Shown here: piece after piece, positions 45,615 to 53,373 of the stretch | Position numbering within the stretch: position 1 is the first letter of the stretch | Layout: each line of letters opens with the position of its first letter | Origin: Bacillota bacterium | Lineage (GTDB): Bacteria; Bacillota; Dethiobacteria; DTU022; UBA8154 | NCBI GenBank assembly: GCA_012728375.1 | Contig: JAAYFF010000012.1 | Coordinates: 1 to 64,000 of the forward strand | Direction of reading: 5' to 3' | Length of the DNA: 64,000 bases | Translations under genes and position numbers: made by a program | Notes under the pieces: model-generated | Seen by the model: the letters and a program-made list of their open reading frames with translations, nothing else | What the model was told of the DNA's origin: nothing | Databases searched by the model: none

Positions 45615-46198
45615 TTTTTCTCTGTGCCTCCGCTTGTTTTATTAACCATAACCTGAGCCTTTCGCAGCAAAGTTGATCTGTAGACATAGCCGCAACGCAA
45701 TATTTCCAGGATAATTCCATTTGGTTTGCTAACGTCTTCTTTGACCTGCACCGCGGCGTGAAGCCGGGCATCGAAAAAGGTATTTTCACCTTCAATGCGG
45801 ACAAGGCCCAGCGGCAACAGGTCAGCAGATATGCTTTTCCATAAAAGCTCCATTTGTGCGGACCAGCCGGCGTCTTCGTTTTTTAATGCATACCTGTAGA
45901 TATCCTCAAGCTTGTCCAGGGTTGTCACCAGTCCCTTAATTAGGGAGAGCTTTTCTTCTTCAGCAACGGCCAGCGCTTTTTTTAGTTCTTTGATCTGTTC
46001 GTTTTTCTCCTCGTCTTCTTCGTGCTGCGATAGAATTTCTTCAAGCTGAATGTTGGTATTGTTGATTTCTTTGCCGATGCGCTTCAGCACGGCTGTAACA
46101 GCATCCAAAGCCAAAGTTGTCTCGTTGTGGTAAGCGTTTAATTCATCATTGACGGCAAAAAAATCGAATTTTGACAGTTCTTTTTCAAAATCAATCAT
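45611..46198 (-). CDS. GrpE-like nucleotide exchange factor
   Basis: 195 residues. N-terminal coiled coil (about 40-110), then the GrpE beta domain with GLVRIEGENTFFDARLHAAV and GYVYRSTLLRKAQVMVNK. It would speed ADP release from the DnaK-like partner encoded by the overlapping next gene. The N-terminal 45 residues are unusual for GrpE. A damaged copy of its first 95 bases is found at 33.4 kb. GGAG lies 12 bases before the ATG. Confidence 0.85.
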   Translation of the reverse strand: MIDFEKELSKFDFFAVNDELNAYHNETTLALDAVTAVLKRIGKEINNTNIQLEEILSQHEEDEEKNEQIKELKKALAVAEEEKLSLIKGLVTTLDKLEDIYRYALKNEDAGWSAQMELLWKSISADLLPLGLVRIEGENTFFDARLHAAVQVKEDVSKPNGIILEILRCGYVYRSTLLRKAQVMVNKTSGGTEKN

Positions 46199-46247
46199 AC
46201 GGCAGCTGTTTTCTCCTTGTCCTGGAAGGTGCTTTTCGCTTTTTAGT

Positions 46248-46331
46248 GACCTGTATAGATGAAGAATTTCCGAAAATTCAACAATAACACCTTGCTTTCA
46301 ACATTCTGTTTCCAATTATAACATGGCCTTA
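46248..46331. repeat. Direct repeat DR1, copy B
   Basis: Matches 41704-41787. On the reverse strand it still reads LNFRKFFIYTG, the N-terminus of the membrane protein at 41.7 kb, but is cut off afterwards. It lies upstream of the chaperone operon. Confidence 0.85.
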
Positions 46332-46395
46332 GGTTTTTCTTTTATTTTTTTAAAGAAGCGTTCAGCCTGAGGACTGAATAATATTTCATACATAA

Positions 46396-46764
46396 TCAGT
46401 CCTCCGAGCCAAAAATGTCATCAAAATTAGCTGCTTCCTTTTCGCCGGCTGCAATAGCATCTGCTTCTTCAAGCATATTAGTAACAGCTTTTTTAATATT
46501 TTTGCTTTGTATTTCAAATTGCTTTACCAATTCATCGCCGGAATACCCTTGGGAAACGAGATCTTTTAGAATCTCAACGGAAAATTCACTAGTTTCTCGG
46601 TGCAGGGGCTGAATAATAATTTTACCGTCTTCAAGTAGGCATTCAACCTCGCTGCCAAGATTAAGGTGTTTATAGAATTGTAAGGGTATCGTAATTTGAC
46701 GCTTCTTTGAAACGCTGATTATTTTACGATTCATAATATCACGCTCCACAGCACCTGCGGACAT
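46396..46764 (-). CDS. AbrB/MazE/SpoVT-type DNA-binding protein
   Basis: 122 residues from ATG 46764 with AAGGAGG eight bases upstream. Swapped-hairpin AbrB domain (about 12-55; NRKIISVSKKRQITIPLQFY, LEDGKIIIQPL), then a helical C-terminal tail. Such proteins are antitoxins or transition-state regulators; no toxin gene follows. A good sigma-A promoter precedes it. Confidence 0.85.
   Translation of the reverse strand: MSAGAVERDIMNRKIISVSKKRQITIPLQFYKHLNLGSEVECLLEDGKIIIQPLHRETSEFSVEILKDLVSQGYSGDELVKQFEIQSKNIKKAVTNMLEEADAIAAGEKEAANFDDIFGSED
46398..46520. repeat. Direct repeat DR2, copy B
   Basis: The 3' end of the AbrB-like gene, in place; its copy at 41825-41947 differs at one base. Confidence 0.9.
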
Positions 46765-46833
46765 AGTTCAAACCTCCTTTATAGTATGCCAAAGAAATAA
46801 ATAAAATACAAATTTCTTTACATCTTTATAAGA

Positions 46834-46862
46834 ATTATAACAAAGAAACAAAGAAAACTCAA
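46834..46862 (-). promoter_or_regulatory. Sigma-A promoter for the AbrB-like gene
   Basis: Reverse strand -35 TTGAGT (46862-46857), 17-base spacer, -10 TATAAT (46839-46834), about 65 bases before the ATG. Confidence 0.7.
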
Positions 46863-46881
46863 TCAAATAAAGGGTATAAAC

Positions 46882-47127
46882 ATGGACATTCAAAAAAGAC
46901 CGCTGGAAAAGTTAAGCCCAGCGAAATACAACCCCAGGAAAGACTTAAAGCCCGGCGGTCCGGAGCACGAAAAACTGGAAAAATCCATGGAAACCTTCGG
47001 CTATGTGGAACCGATCGTCATATTTGATAAAAAGTTGAACAAAAAGCAATATTGGAAATATCTAGAAAATCGTTTTTCCCAGGAACGGGCAGCTATAATC
47101 GGCGTCATAGTGAATAGAGATAATTAA
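46882..47127 (+). pseudogene. ParB-like N-terminal domain fragment
   Basis: 81 codons. The first 50 resemble the start of ParB/Spo0J nuclease-like proteins (LEKLSPAKYNPRKDLKPG, SMETFGYVEPIVI); the rest is unrelated. The GGHxR motif that should follow is missing, and no strong ribosome site is seen. Probably a truncated phage or plasmid remnant. Confidence 0.55.
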
Positions 47128-47156
47128 AAGAGACAATCGGGAAAGGGAGAAGTAAG

Positions 47157-49304
47157 ATGAAAAAAGTGAGCTTGCTGCTTGCGGTTTTGCTGTTGTTGAA
47201 TGTTTTAGGGTTGGGGGCCTTTTCTTCGGCACTGGCTGCCGGTTCTCCGCGGGCGCCGGAAGGATTGGAGGCAAAGGCAGTATCAGGTTCGGTAATTGAC
47301 CTGTCCTGGAGCGACAGATCCAATGATGAAATAGGGTTTATCATTGAGAGAAGTGCGGCGGAAAATGGGGATTACGTTCCGATCCATACCGTTGGCCGGA
47401 ATGTAAAGGTGTTTTCCGATACGGGCCTGACGCCCGGCACCGTTTACTGGTACCGTGTAAAAGCTTACAATAAAGCAGGTGTTTCTGAGCCCTCTAATGC
47501 GGCTTTCGCGGCTACTTTTGCGCCTCCTCCTGCAGCGCCGGCGGGGCTGAAAGCTACAGCCGCTACGGACACGCAGATTAATTTATCCTGGACGGACAGG
47601 TCCGATAATGAAGCAGGGTTTAAAATTGAAAGGAAGACGGGTGAGGGCGATTTTCAAGAAATTGCCGATGTAGGCGCAAATATTGCCTTTTATGCGGATA
47701 CGGGCCTCACTCCGGGAGTTGCCTATACTTACCGGGTCAGGGCCTATAACATCGGAGGAGTTTCGGATTACTCCAACACCGCGGGTGCGGTGACAGGAGG
47801 TGTGCCTTCTGCTCCCCAAGATCTGAAGGCTGCGGCCTCGGGCGCACAGATCAGGCTGACCTGGAAAGATACATCCAATAACGAGGCCGGGTTTAAGATC
47901 GAAAGAAAGGCGGGCAGTGGGGATTTTGTGCAAATTGACGCTGTCAAGGCAAACAGCACGGCATATCTTGATACGGATGTAACTGCAGGGGTGCTTTATA
48001 CTTACAGGGTTAGGGCGTACAACGATGCGGGTGATTCGGGATATTCGGCGGAGGCTTCCTCCGCGCTGGAATCCGCCCCCGCGGCGCCCTCCAATCTGAC
48101 TGCCGTGCCGGTTTCCAAATACCAGATAAAATTGACCTGGACCGACAACGCCAGTAATGAAGAGGGTTTCAAAATTGAAAGAAGGACGGAAGGGGGAAAG
48201 TACGTTCAGATCGCTGAGGTTGAGCATAATACGACAACCTATACCGATTCCTGGCTTTCTCCCAATAAGACGTATTATTACCGGGTGAGGGCCTACAATT
48301 CCAGGGGCCACTCCGAGTATTCAAACGAATCGTCCGCGGTTACGGGAGTGGTCCCCGCGGCCCCGTCGGACCTTGCAGCTGAAGCTGTTTCCCGCTCCCA
48401 AATTACTCTTTCCTGGAAGGACAATTCCGATAATGAAACGGGATTTAAAATTGAGCGAAGGACTTCCGGCGGCAGCTATGTCCAGATTGCCACCTTGGGA
48501 GCCAATAAGAGATCTTACACCGATACAGGCCTTTCGCCCAACACTTCTTACTACTACAGGGTAAGGGCCTACAACTCTGTGGGTAATTCGCCTTATTCCA
48601 ACGAGGTGGTAGTTTCCACCGGTGTACCTGCCGCGCCAACCGGGCTGACGGCAACGGCTGTGTCTGAAAACGCCATTATGTTGACCTGGGAGGATAATGC
48701 CTCCAATGAAACGGGGTTTAAGATTGAAAGGAAAACCTCCGGCGGCAGTTTTGCACAGGTTGCCACGGCCGGAGCGAATACAAGGGTATACTACGATAAC
48801 GGTCTTGCCGCCGACACAGTATACTATTACCGGGTAAGGGCGTACAATTCCGCCGGCAATTCGCCCTATTCAAGCGAAGTCAAAGCTGCCACACCTGCTG
48901 AAGCTCAACATGTAATTGTCCTTCATGTGGGCAAGACCGCCTATTATGTTGACAACCAGCGCCGGGTAATGGATACTGTACCCATTATAAGGGAAAATAG
49001 GACTTTTCTACCCATCAGGTATGTGGCCGAACCCCTTGGCGCAGCCCTGACCTGGGACGCCGCTCAGCAAAAGGTGACCATAACTTTTAAGGGCAAGGTT
49101 ATCGAACTCTGGATAGGGAGCAACGCGGCCAGGGTGGACGGCAAGATGGTGAGCATTGATCCCGAAAATCCCAATGTCAAGCCCCTCATCGTCCCGCCGG
49201 GGAGAACGATGCTTCCACTGAGGTTTATCAGCGAAAACCTGGGCTGCCGGGTGGACTGGAATTCAAAGACGCAGCAAATAACAGTCACCTACCCAGCCCC
49301 ATGA
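47157..49304 (+). CDS. Secreted fibronectin type III repeat protein with stalk domain
   Basis: 715 residues. Signal peptide (1-27; ALAAG), six tandem FnIII domains of about 90 residues (about 32-580), each with (A/T)..(L/I)..(S/T)W and YYYRVRAYN motifs, and a C-terminal stalk domain (about 585-715; FLPIRYVAEPLGA, MLPLRFISENLGC). Typical of surface or polymer-binding proteins in Clostridia. The repeats are similar enough for unequal recombination. GGGAGA ribosome site. Followed by a strong terminator. Confidence 0.88.
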   Translation: MKKVSLLLAVLLLLNVLGLGAFSSALAAGSPRAPEGLEAKAVSGSVIDLSWSDRSNDEIGFIIERSAAENGDYVPIHTVGRNVKVFSDTGLTPGTVYWYRVKAYNKAGVSEPSNAAFAATFAPPPAAPAGLKATAATDTQINLSWTDRSDNEAGFKIERKTGEGDFQEIADVGANIAFYADTGLTPGVAYTYRVRAYNIGGVSDYSNTAGAVTGGVPSAPQDLKAAASGAQIRLTWKDTSNNEAGFKIERKAGSGDFVQIDAVKANSTAYLDTDVTAGVLYTYRVRAYNDAGDSGYSAEASSALESAPAAPSNLTAVPVSKYQIKLTWTDNASNEEGFKIERRTEGGKYVQIAEVEHNTTTYTDSWLSPNKTYYYRVRAYNSRGHSEYSNESSAVTGVVPAAPSDLAAEAVSRSQITLSWKDNSDNETGFKIERRTSGGSYVQIATLGANKRSYTDTGLSPNTSYYYRVRAYNSVGNSPYSNEVVVSTGVPAAPTGLTATAVSENAIMLTWEDNASNETGFKIERKTSGGSFAQVATAGANTRVYYDNGLAADTVYYYRVRAYNSAGNSPYSSEVKAATPAEAQHVIVLHVGKTAYYVDNQRRVMDTVPIIRENRTFLPIRYVAEPLGAALTWDAAQQKVTITFKGKVIELWIGSNAARVDGKMVSIDPENPNVKPLIVPPGRTMLPLRFISENLGCRVDWNSKTQQITVTYPAP

Positions 49305-49344
49305 AGCATAGGGACGGTTCTCGTGCTTCGCTATAGCCCGAAAG

Positions 49345-49377
49345 GCCCGGAAGAAAGATAAATCTTCCGGGCTTTTT
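49345..49377 (+). terminator. Strong terminator after the FnIII gene (repeat copy 1)
   Basis: GCCCGGAAGA (49345-49354) pairs perfectly with TCTTCCGGGC (49363-49372) over an eight-base loop and runs into TTTTT. The hairpin recurs at 49962-49988. The bases just upstream (GGGACGGTTCTCGTGCTTC) resemble REP-type sequences. Confidence 0.92.
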
Positions 49378-49608
49378 CTAAAAAAAGAGGAGTTCATCAG
49401 CAAGTGCTCTATCCCAAATATGCCGTTCTTTCAGCTCTTCTTCCCATTGCTCAGTGTTTTGCTTGAGTGCCAGAAAAGCTTTGTTTGCTTCTTCCAACAA
49501 CAGCTTACGCCGGTACTCTTCTACAGATTTCTCCAGTATTTCTTGCATGGTCATGCCGGTTTGTTCAGCTGTTTGCCGCAATGATTTCCAGGTCTTTTTG
49601 GTAACCAC
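49378..49608 (-). CDS. Putative ribbon-helix-helix antitoxin-like protein
   Basis: 76 residues from GTG with only a weak ribosome site. TWKSLRQTAEQTGMTMQEIL followed by EKSVEEYRRK resembles the RHH antitoxins paired with MazF or PIN toxins, with an acidic tail (WEEELKERHIWDRAL). The beta strand normally before it is replaced: the frame joins directly to a RelE remnant upstream (49609-49674). May be a broken gene. No toxin follows. Confidence 0.5.
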   Translation of the reverse strand: MVTKKTWKSLRQTAEQTGMTMQEILEKSVEEYRRKLLLEEANKAFLALKQNTEQWEEELKERHIWDRALADELLFF

Positions 49609-49674
49609 TTTTTTTGAAAAGTTTATTTGATAAATAACCCTGTAGTCACCGACTCGTAGCCTGTATATAGCTTC
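49609..49674 (-). pseudogene. relE: C-terminal fragment of a RelE toxin
   Basis: The reverse frame reads EAIYRLRVGDYRVIYQINFS, the final beta strands of RelE/ParE toxins with the catalytic-region RVGDYRVIY motif, and continues in frame into the RHH-like gene. The rest of the toxin is missing although its antitoxin (49681-49866) is intact just upstream. Confidence 0.6.
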
Positions 49675-49680
49675 TCAATT

Positions 49681-49866
49681 CTATAAGACCCCATCGGTTC
49701 TTAACTTTTCCTTCAATTTTTTAAAGCTTATTGTCGGTTCATCACGACGCTCAGCAGCAACGGCTAAATCATGAAGGTCTTCTAATATATTTTTGTACTT
49801 TTGATATGGAATAACTACAGCCCTTTTTTTGCCTTTTCTATCCACAATATAACGGTGTGGTTGCAT
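49681..49866 (-). CDS. Phd/YefM-type antitoxin
   Basis: 61 residues. YIVDRKGKKRAVVIPYQKYK, then LEDLHDLAVAAERRDEPTIS and a C-terminal lysine-rich helix: the short Phd/YefM form that pairs with RelE. The cognate toxin is reduced to a fragment immediately after it. Confidence 0.75.
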   Translation of the reverse strand: MQPHRYIVDRKGKKRAVVIPYQKYKNILEDLHDLAVAAERRDEPTISFKKLKEKLRTDGVL

Positions 49867-49961
49867 TTTTTCACCTACATATACTAAAAATATAAATATT
49901 AACGTTTGCTTAATTATAACATATGGCTAATACAAAATAAAAGCAGGGGGCTATTTACAAA

Positions 49962-49988
49962 GCCCGGAAGAAAGATAAATCTTCCGGA
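49962..49988. repeat. Second copy of the GCCCGGAAGA hairpin
   Basis: Repeats 49345-49370 exactly over about 26 bases (GCCCGGAAGAAAGATAAATC and on), but diverges after the stem and lacks the T-run, so it should not terminate. The two copies bracket the 0.6 kb toxin-antitoxin cassette. Confidence 0.8.
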
Positions 49989-50084
49989 CCTTCCATTATT
50001 AATCTCTGAGCAGTTACTATTATTTTTCTTATATGCCAGAGCATAAAAGAAACTTGTATCGGCAAAAATGAGCTTTATTGTTAA

Positions 50085-50219
50085 TCACCGCTTATAAAGG
50101 CGTTCGTCAATGTTTCTGCTGTTTGCACCAGGATTATTAGTAGCTGTTTTTTTACGCTCGGCCAAGTTGCGCAGATATTGATAATGCCAGTCTTCAAGAA
50201 GTACTTGAACTCTACACAC
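50085..50219 (-). CDS. Short CopG/VapB-like protein, possibly frameshifted
   Basis: 44 codons from GTG with AAGGAGG seven bases upstream. Begins RVQVLLEDWHYQYLRNLAER, the strand-helix of small ribbon-helix-helix antitoxins, and ends IDERLYKR. The middle is atypical and follows a run of seven A, so a frameshift is possible. No toxin follows. The region between 49867 and 50298 holds nothing else I can support. Confidence 0.5.
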   Translation of the reverse strand: MCRVQVLLEDWHYQYLRNLAERKKTATNNPGANSRNIDERLYKR

Positions 50220-50298
50220 AGCGCTACCTCCTTACACATTACACAATAAGTATGATTTATAATTATGATATTGTCAACGAAACATATAAAGGCTTTTA

Positions 50299-51339
50299 TT
50301 AAAAAAACATTTTGGCGATTTTTAGTATTCCCTGTTTCCAGGGGACCCGGTGTGAAACCCCCGTTTTGCCGGCAAAAGAGGAGGCATTGTCCAGGTACCA
50401 CTTAAAGTTGCGGATGAGGGCCTGCTGATTGGAATACTGCGGGGCAAAGCCGAGGAGATTTTCCGCTTTTTCTATGGAAACGAAGGAATCTTTGAACGCT
50501 GTTTCGTAAACCCACTTGTACAGGGGCGACAGGTGCAAAAATTCCAGGAGGCGCAGTATGAAAACCAGCGGTCCTGCGGGGAGGGTGATAATTCTTTTCC
50601 CAAAACCCGCGTAGTCCAGGACAGCCTGGAAGTCTTCCTTCATGGTGGCAAACTCTTTGGCACCGATGTTGAAGGTGTCGTTTGCTGTCTTTTCGTCGGC
50701 TGTTGCCGCCAGGTAGACGGCTGCGCAGAGGTCTTCCACGTCCAGGAGCTGGTAACGGTTTTTCCCGCTTCCGGGCAAGGGAAAGTTTTTTCCGTCTTTG
50801 GCCCAATCGTAGAGCAGGGCAAAGACGCCAAGCCTTTCCGGGCCGATAAAAGATTTCGGCCGGATAATGGGGATGCACATGCCTTTTTTACGGTACTGCA
50901 GGCAAATTTCTTCTGCCATTATTTTCGCTCTGCCGTAATGCCCCACTCCGCTCAATGGGTCGTCTTCCTTAATGGGATGATGATCCGGGATGCCGTAAAC
51001 AGCGGTGGAGGAAATGTGGATCACTCTTGTTATGTTATTTTGGAGCGCTGCCTGCAGGACATTGCCGGTGCCGTCAACATCCGTGGAATAAATGTCCGCC
51101 GCAGTGTAGAGCGGCAGCGCGGCTGCCGCATGGACGATTATATCCATGCCTGCCGCGGCTTTGCCCACTGTCTTGGGGTCGCGAATGTCCCCTGTTATGG
51201 CTTCGACCTGCCCTTTTTCCGGGTAATCGAACTCGGCAATATCCAGCGTCCTGACATAGTGCCCCCGCCTGAGCAGGTACCTGGCCAGATTGATTCCCAG
51301 AAAACCCGATCCGCCTGTGATTAGATATCTACTGGCTAT
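50299..51339 (-). CDS. NAD-dependent sugar epimerase/dehydratase with an ATA start
   Basis: 346 residues if read from ATA 51339. An in-frame TGA lies two codons upstream, GGGAGG is nine bases before the ATA, and the N-terminal NAD motif [13 protein letters not shown] begins eight codons later, so the first in-frame GTG (51168) would delete the cofactor site. Extended SDR with ISSTAVYG and catalytic YGRAK. It is the last gene of a reverse operon after a UbiA prenyltransferase and a flippase-like protein and may act on a lipid-linked or nucleotide sugar in that pathway. Confidence 0.8.
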   Translation of the reverse strand: MASRYLITGGSGFLGINLARYLLRRGHYVRTLDIAEFDYPEKGQVEAITGDIRDPKTVGKAAAGMDIIVHAAAALPLYTAADIYSTDVDGTGNVLQAALQNNITRVIHISSTAVYGIPDHHPIKEDDPLSGVGHYGRAKIMAEEICLQYRKKGMCIPIIRPKSFIGPERLGVFALLYDWAKDGKNFPLPGSGKNRYQLLDVEDLCAAVYLAATADEKTANDTFNIGAKEFATMKEDFQAVLDYAGFGKRIITLPAGPLVFILRLLEFLHLSPLYKWVYETAFKDSFVSIEKAENLLGFAPQYSNQQALIRNFKWYLDNASSFAGKTGVSHRVPWKQGILKIAKMFF

Positions 51340-51366
51340 AGCTCAAAACCTCCCTTATGCTTTTTG

Positions 51367-52341
51367 TTATGGCGTTTTGGTTTTAAAAAATTCCCTTTGG
51401 ACCAGCGCAAGCCCCGCAATACCGATGAGGACTCCCAGCCAGAGGGTTGAAAACCTGGTGATAATGGTGGCTGCTGCCGCTATTTCGCTGCTGATCCCCG
51501 TCAGCAGCAGGATGGCCATGATACTCCCTTCCGCGACGCCGAGACCGCCGGGTAAAAAGGAGAGCGCTCCCAAAAGGGAGGAAAAGGATACGGCAAAAAA
51601 CGAAGCCAGGAGGGATATCTCCCCGCCCAGCGCGATAACGGCAAGGTAAACGACAAAGCCCTCGAACCCCCAGGAGATGACCCCGATCCCCACGGCAAAA
51701 AGGAGGCTGCGCGGTGCCAGCAGGATCTTGGCGCTGCGCTGAAATCCGGTGATAAAGAGGATACCCCTTTGAAGTAATTTGTTTTTGCTTAAGACTGCCG
51801 TCTTTTCCACCAGGAAATTAAACAGACCGTCAACATGAAAGAAAAGGATGAACAAAAACAGTATGGCCGCAGAGACGGGGACCACAATTTTGCCGTAAGG
51901 GTAAGCCAAAAACCCGCAAAAGGCCAGGACAACCACTGCCAGCGCATCTGTTACCCTCTCTGCCATGACGATGGAGCTTGTCCGGCTTACCGGAGCATTC
52001 ATATGCTCCTTTAAAAGGTAGCATTTCAACAGTTCGCCCAGCTTCCCCGGGGTAATGGTCATGCTCAGCCCGCTGAGAAAAATGTACCTGTTCATGCGGG
52101 GATCGGGAAAAATGCCGGTCAGTTTCAGGTAGTAGTTCCATTTAATAAAGCGGAAGAAATAGTTTAAAGGGGCAAGAAGCAGGATCAAAGGAAGAAACCT
52201 GAGATCCATATTGTAATAGACTTGGAGGACATTTTTAAAGTCAGCCATGATCATTAAGGCAGCAATAACGGAAACGCCGAACACCAAGCCCGTAAAAAGC
52301 GGTTTTTTTAATTTGCGCAAGAAATCTTTTGTTTCGGTCAT
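51367..52341 (-). CDS. Flippase-like polytopic membrane protein (UPF0104/LPG synthase TM domain)
   Basis: About 324 residues from ATG 52341, which overlaps the UbiA stop as ATGA. Eight or so membrane helices; LSMTITPGKLGELLKCYLL near 95-113 and SFLPGGLGVAEG are the family signatures (AglD/MprF membrane domain). It lacks the soluble lysyl-transferase part of MprF. Relatives are thought to move polyprenyl-linked or lipid glycans across the membrane. Coupling to UbiA supports a polyprenyl-glycan role. Confidence 0.83.
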   Translation of the reverse strand: MTETKDFLRKLKKPLFTGLVFGVSVIAALMIMADFKNVLQVYYNMDLRFLPLILLLAPLNYFFRFIKWNYYLKLTGIFPDPRMNRYIFLSGLSMTITPGKLGELLKCYLLKEHMNAPVSRTSSIVMAERVTDALAVVVLAFCGFLAYPYGKIVVPVSAAILFLFILFFHVDGLFNFLVEKTAVLSKNKLLQRGILFITGFQRSAKILLAPRSLLFAVGIGVISWGFEGFVVYLAVIALGGEISLLASFFAVSFSSLLGALSFLPGGLGVAEGSIMAILLLTGISSEIAAAATIITRFSTLWLGVLIGIAGLALVQREFFKTKTP

Positions 52342-53219
52342 CTTAGCCAATCCAGATAGAGGATGAAAATGCTGACAAGCGCCCAGAGTATTATATTGAC
52401 GAGCGTCGGTGTATCGCGAAGCAAGATTTCCTCCGGGTTTTCGCCCAGTTTTTCATTGTGCACGAGATAGAGATAACGGAAAATGCCGTAAATGACAAAG
52501 GGTATCGTCAACATGTACAGGGAGGAGCGGCTTGCGGTAAAAGTATAAAGGGAATAGGCCAGAATGGTGGCTGCGGTCACAATGGAGATGAGCTGGTCGA
52601 GATATTGGACGGGATAGTGCTCCAGCACTTTGCGGTGCCATTTCCCGTTATCCTCCAGGTTGATGGATTCCTGCCGCCTTTTTGTGAGCGCGAGAAAGAG
52701 GGCCAGAAGCAGCGTGCAGACCAGTAGCCACGGTGAGATTTCCACATTTATGGCCGCTCCCCCGGCCGCGGCCCGCAGCAAAAAACCGAAGGCAATGGCA
52801 AAAACATCGAGTATGACCGTATATTTAAGCCACAGCGAGTAGGCAAGGCATAAAGCAAAATAAATCAGGCCCATGACCAGAAAAAGAGTGTTGATCGACC
52901 AGGCCAGGAAAAGGGAAACGAGAAGGAGAATGATCAGCACGCCCGCGGCCTGCCTAATCCCTATTTTTCCGGCGGCAAGGGGGCGGTGCCTTTTTCGGGG
53001 GTGTTTTCTGTCTTCTTCAATATCGACGATGTCGTTGACGATATAAACGCATGAGGAGAGAAGGCAAAAGGAGACGAAAGCTATCAGCGAGTCAAGGAGC
53101 AGATTCAATTTAAAAAGGTTCAGGGAAAAGATAAGGCCTGCAAAAAGGAGCAGGTTTTTTGTCCACTGCCGGGGGCGCAGCAGCAAGAGGATATCGGCGG
53201 CCTTGAAGGTCATTGTCAT
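52338..53219 (-). CDS. UbiA-family prenyltransferase, decaprenyl-phosphate phosphoribosyltransferase-like
   Basis: About 293 residues from ATG 53219 (the frame is open to 53294). Nine or so membrane helices. First motif NDIVDIEEDRKHPRKRHRPLA fits the NDxxDxxxDRxHPxKRxRP form typical of DPPR synthases (Rv3806c type), which attach phosphoribose to polyprenyl phosphate; second Asp-rich region LDVFAIAFGFLLRAAAG. In mycobacteria this opens decaprenyl-phospho-arabinose synthesis. Here it leads a three-gene reverse operon; epimerisation steps may be supplied by the SDR gene, but no DprE1 oxidase is seen. Confidence 0.84.
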   Translation of the reverse strand: MTMTFKAADILLLLRPRQWTKNLLLFAGLIFSLNLFKLNLLLDSLIAFVSFCLLSSCVYIVNDIVDIEEDRKHPRKRHRPLAAGKIGIRQAAGVLIILLLVSLFLAWSINTLFLVMGLIYFALCLAYSLWLKYTVILDVFAIAFGFLLRAAAGGAAINVEISPWLLVCTLLLALFLALTKRRQESINLEDNGKWHRKVLEHYPVQYLDQLISIVTAATILAYSLYTFTASRSSLYMLTIPFVIYGIFRYLYLVHNEKLGENPEEILLRDTPTLVNIILWALVSIFILYLDWLR

Positions 53220-53373
53220 CACGCTTTCATTGCAAGATAGCCGGGCGGGTGATATAATTTCAGTAACATACATTAACTTTTGAGCAGTTCCCAATACTTA
53301 ACTACGTCGTCAAAGGCGAATGTCCTTCTTTTTATTTGCAAGTTAATCAAAACTCTGCCGAGAGGTAACGGAT

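Noticed and set aside
47583-48311. 242-codon reverse-strand frame in the FnIII gene
   Set aside because: It is the complement of repeated FnIII codons and reads as low-quality repeats; the forward gene has signal peptide, domains and terminator.
47157-48900. CRISPR-like regular repeats in the FnIII gene
   Set aside because: The about 270-base periodicity is coding FnIII domains, not short repeats with unique spacers.
50533-51324. 263-codon forward frame opposite the epimerase
   Set aside because: Shadow of a well-supported SDR gene whose NAD and YxxxK motifs are on the reverse strand.
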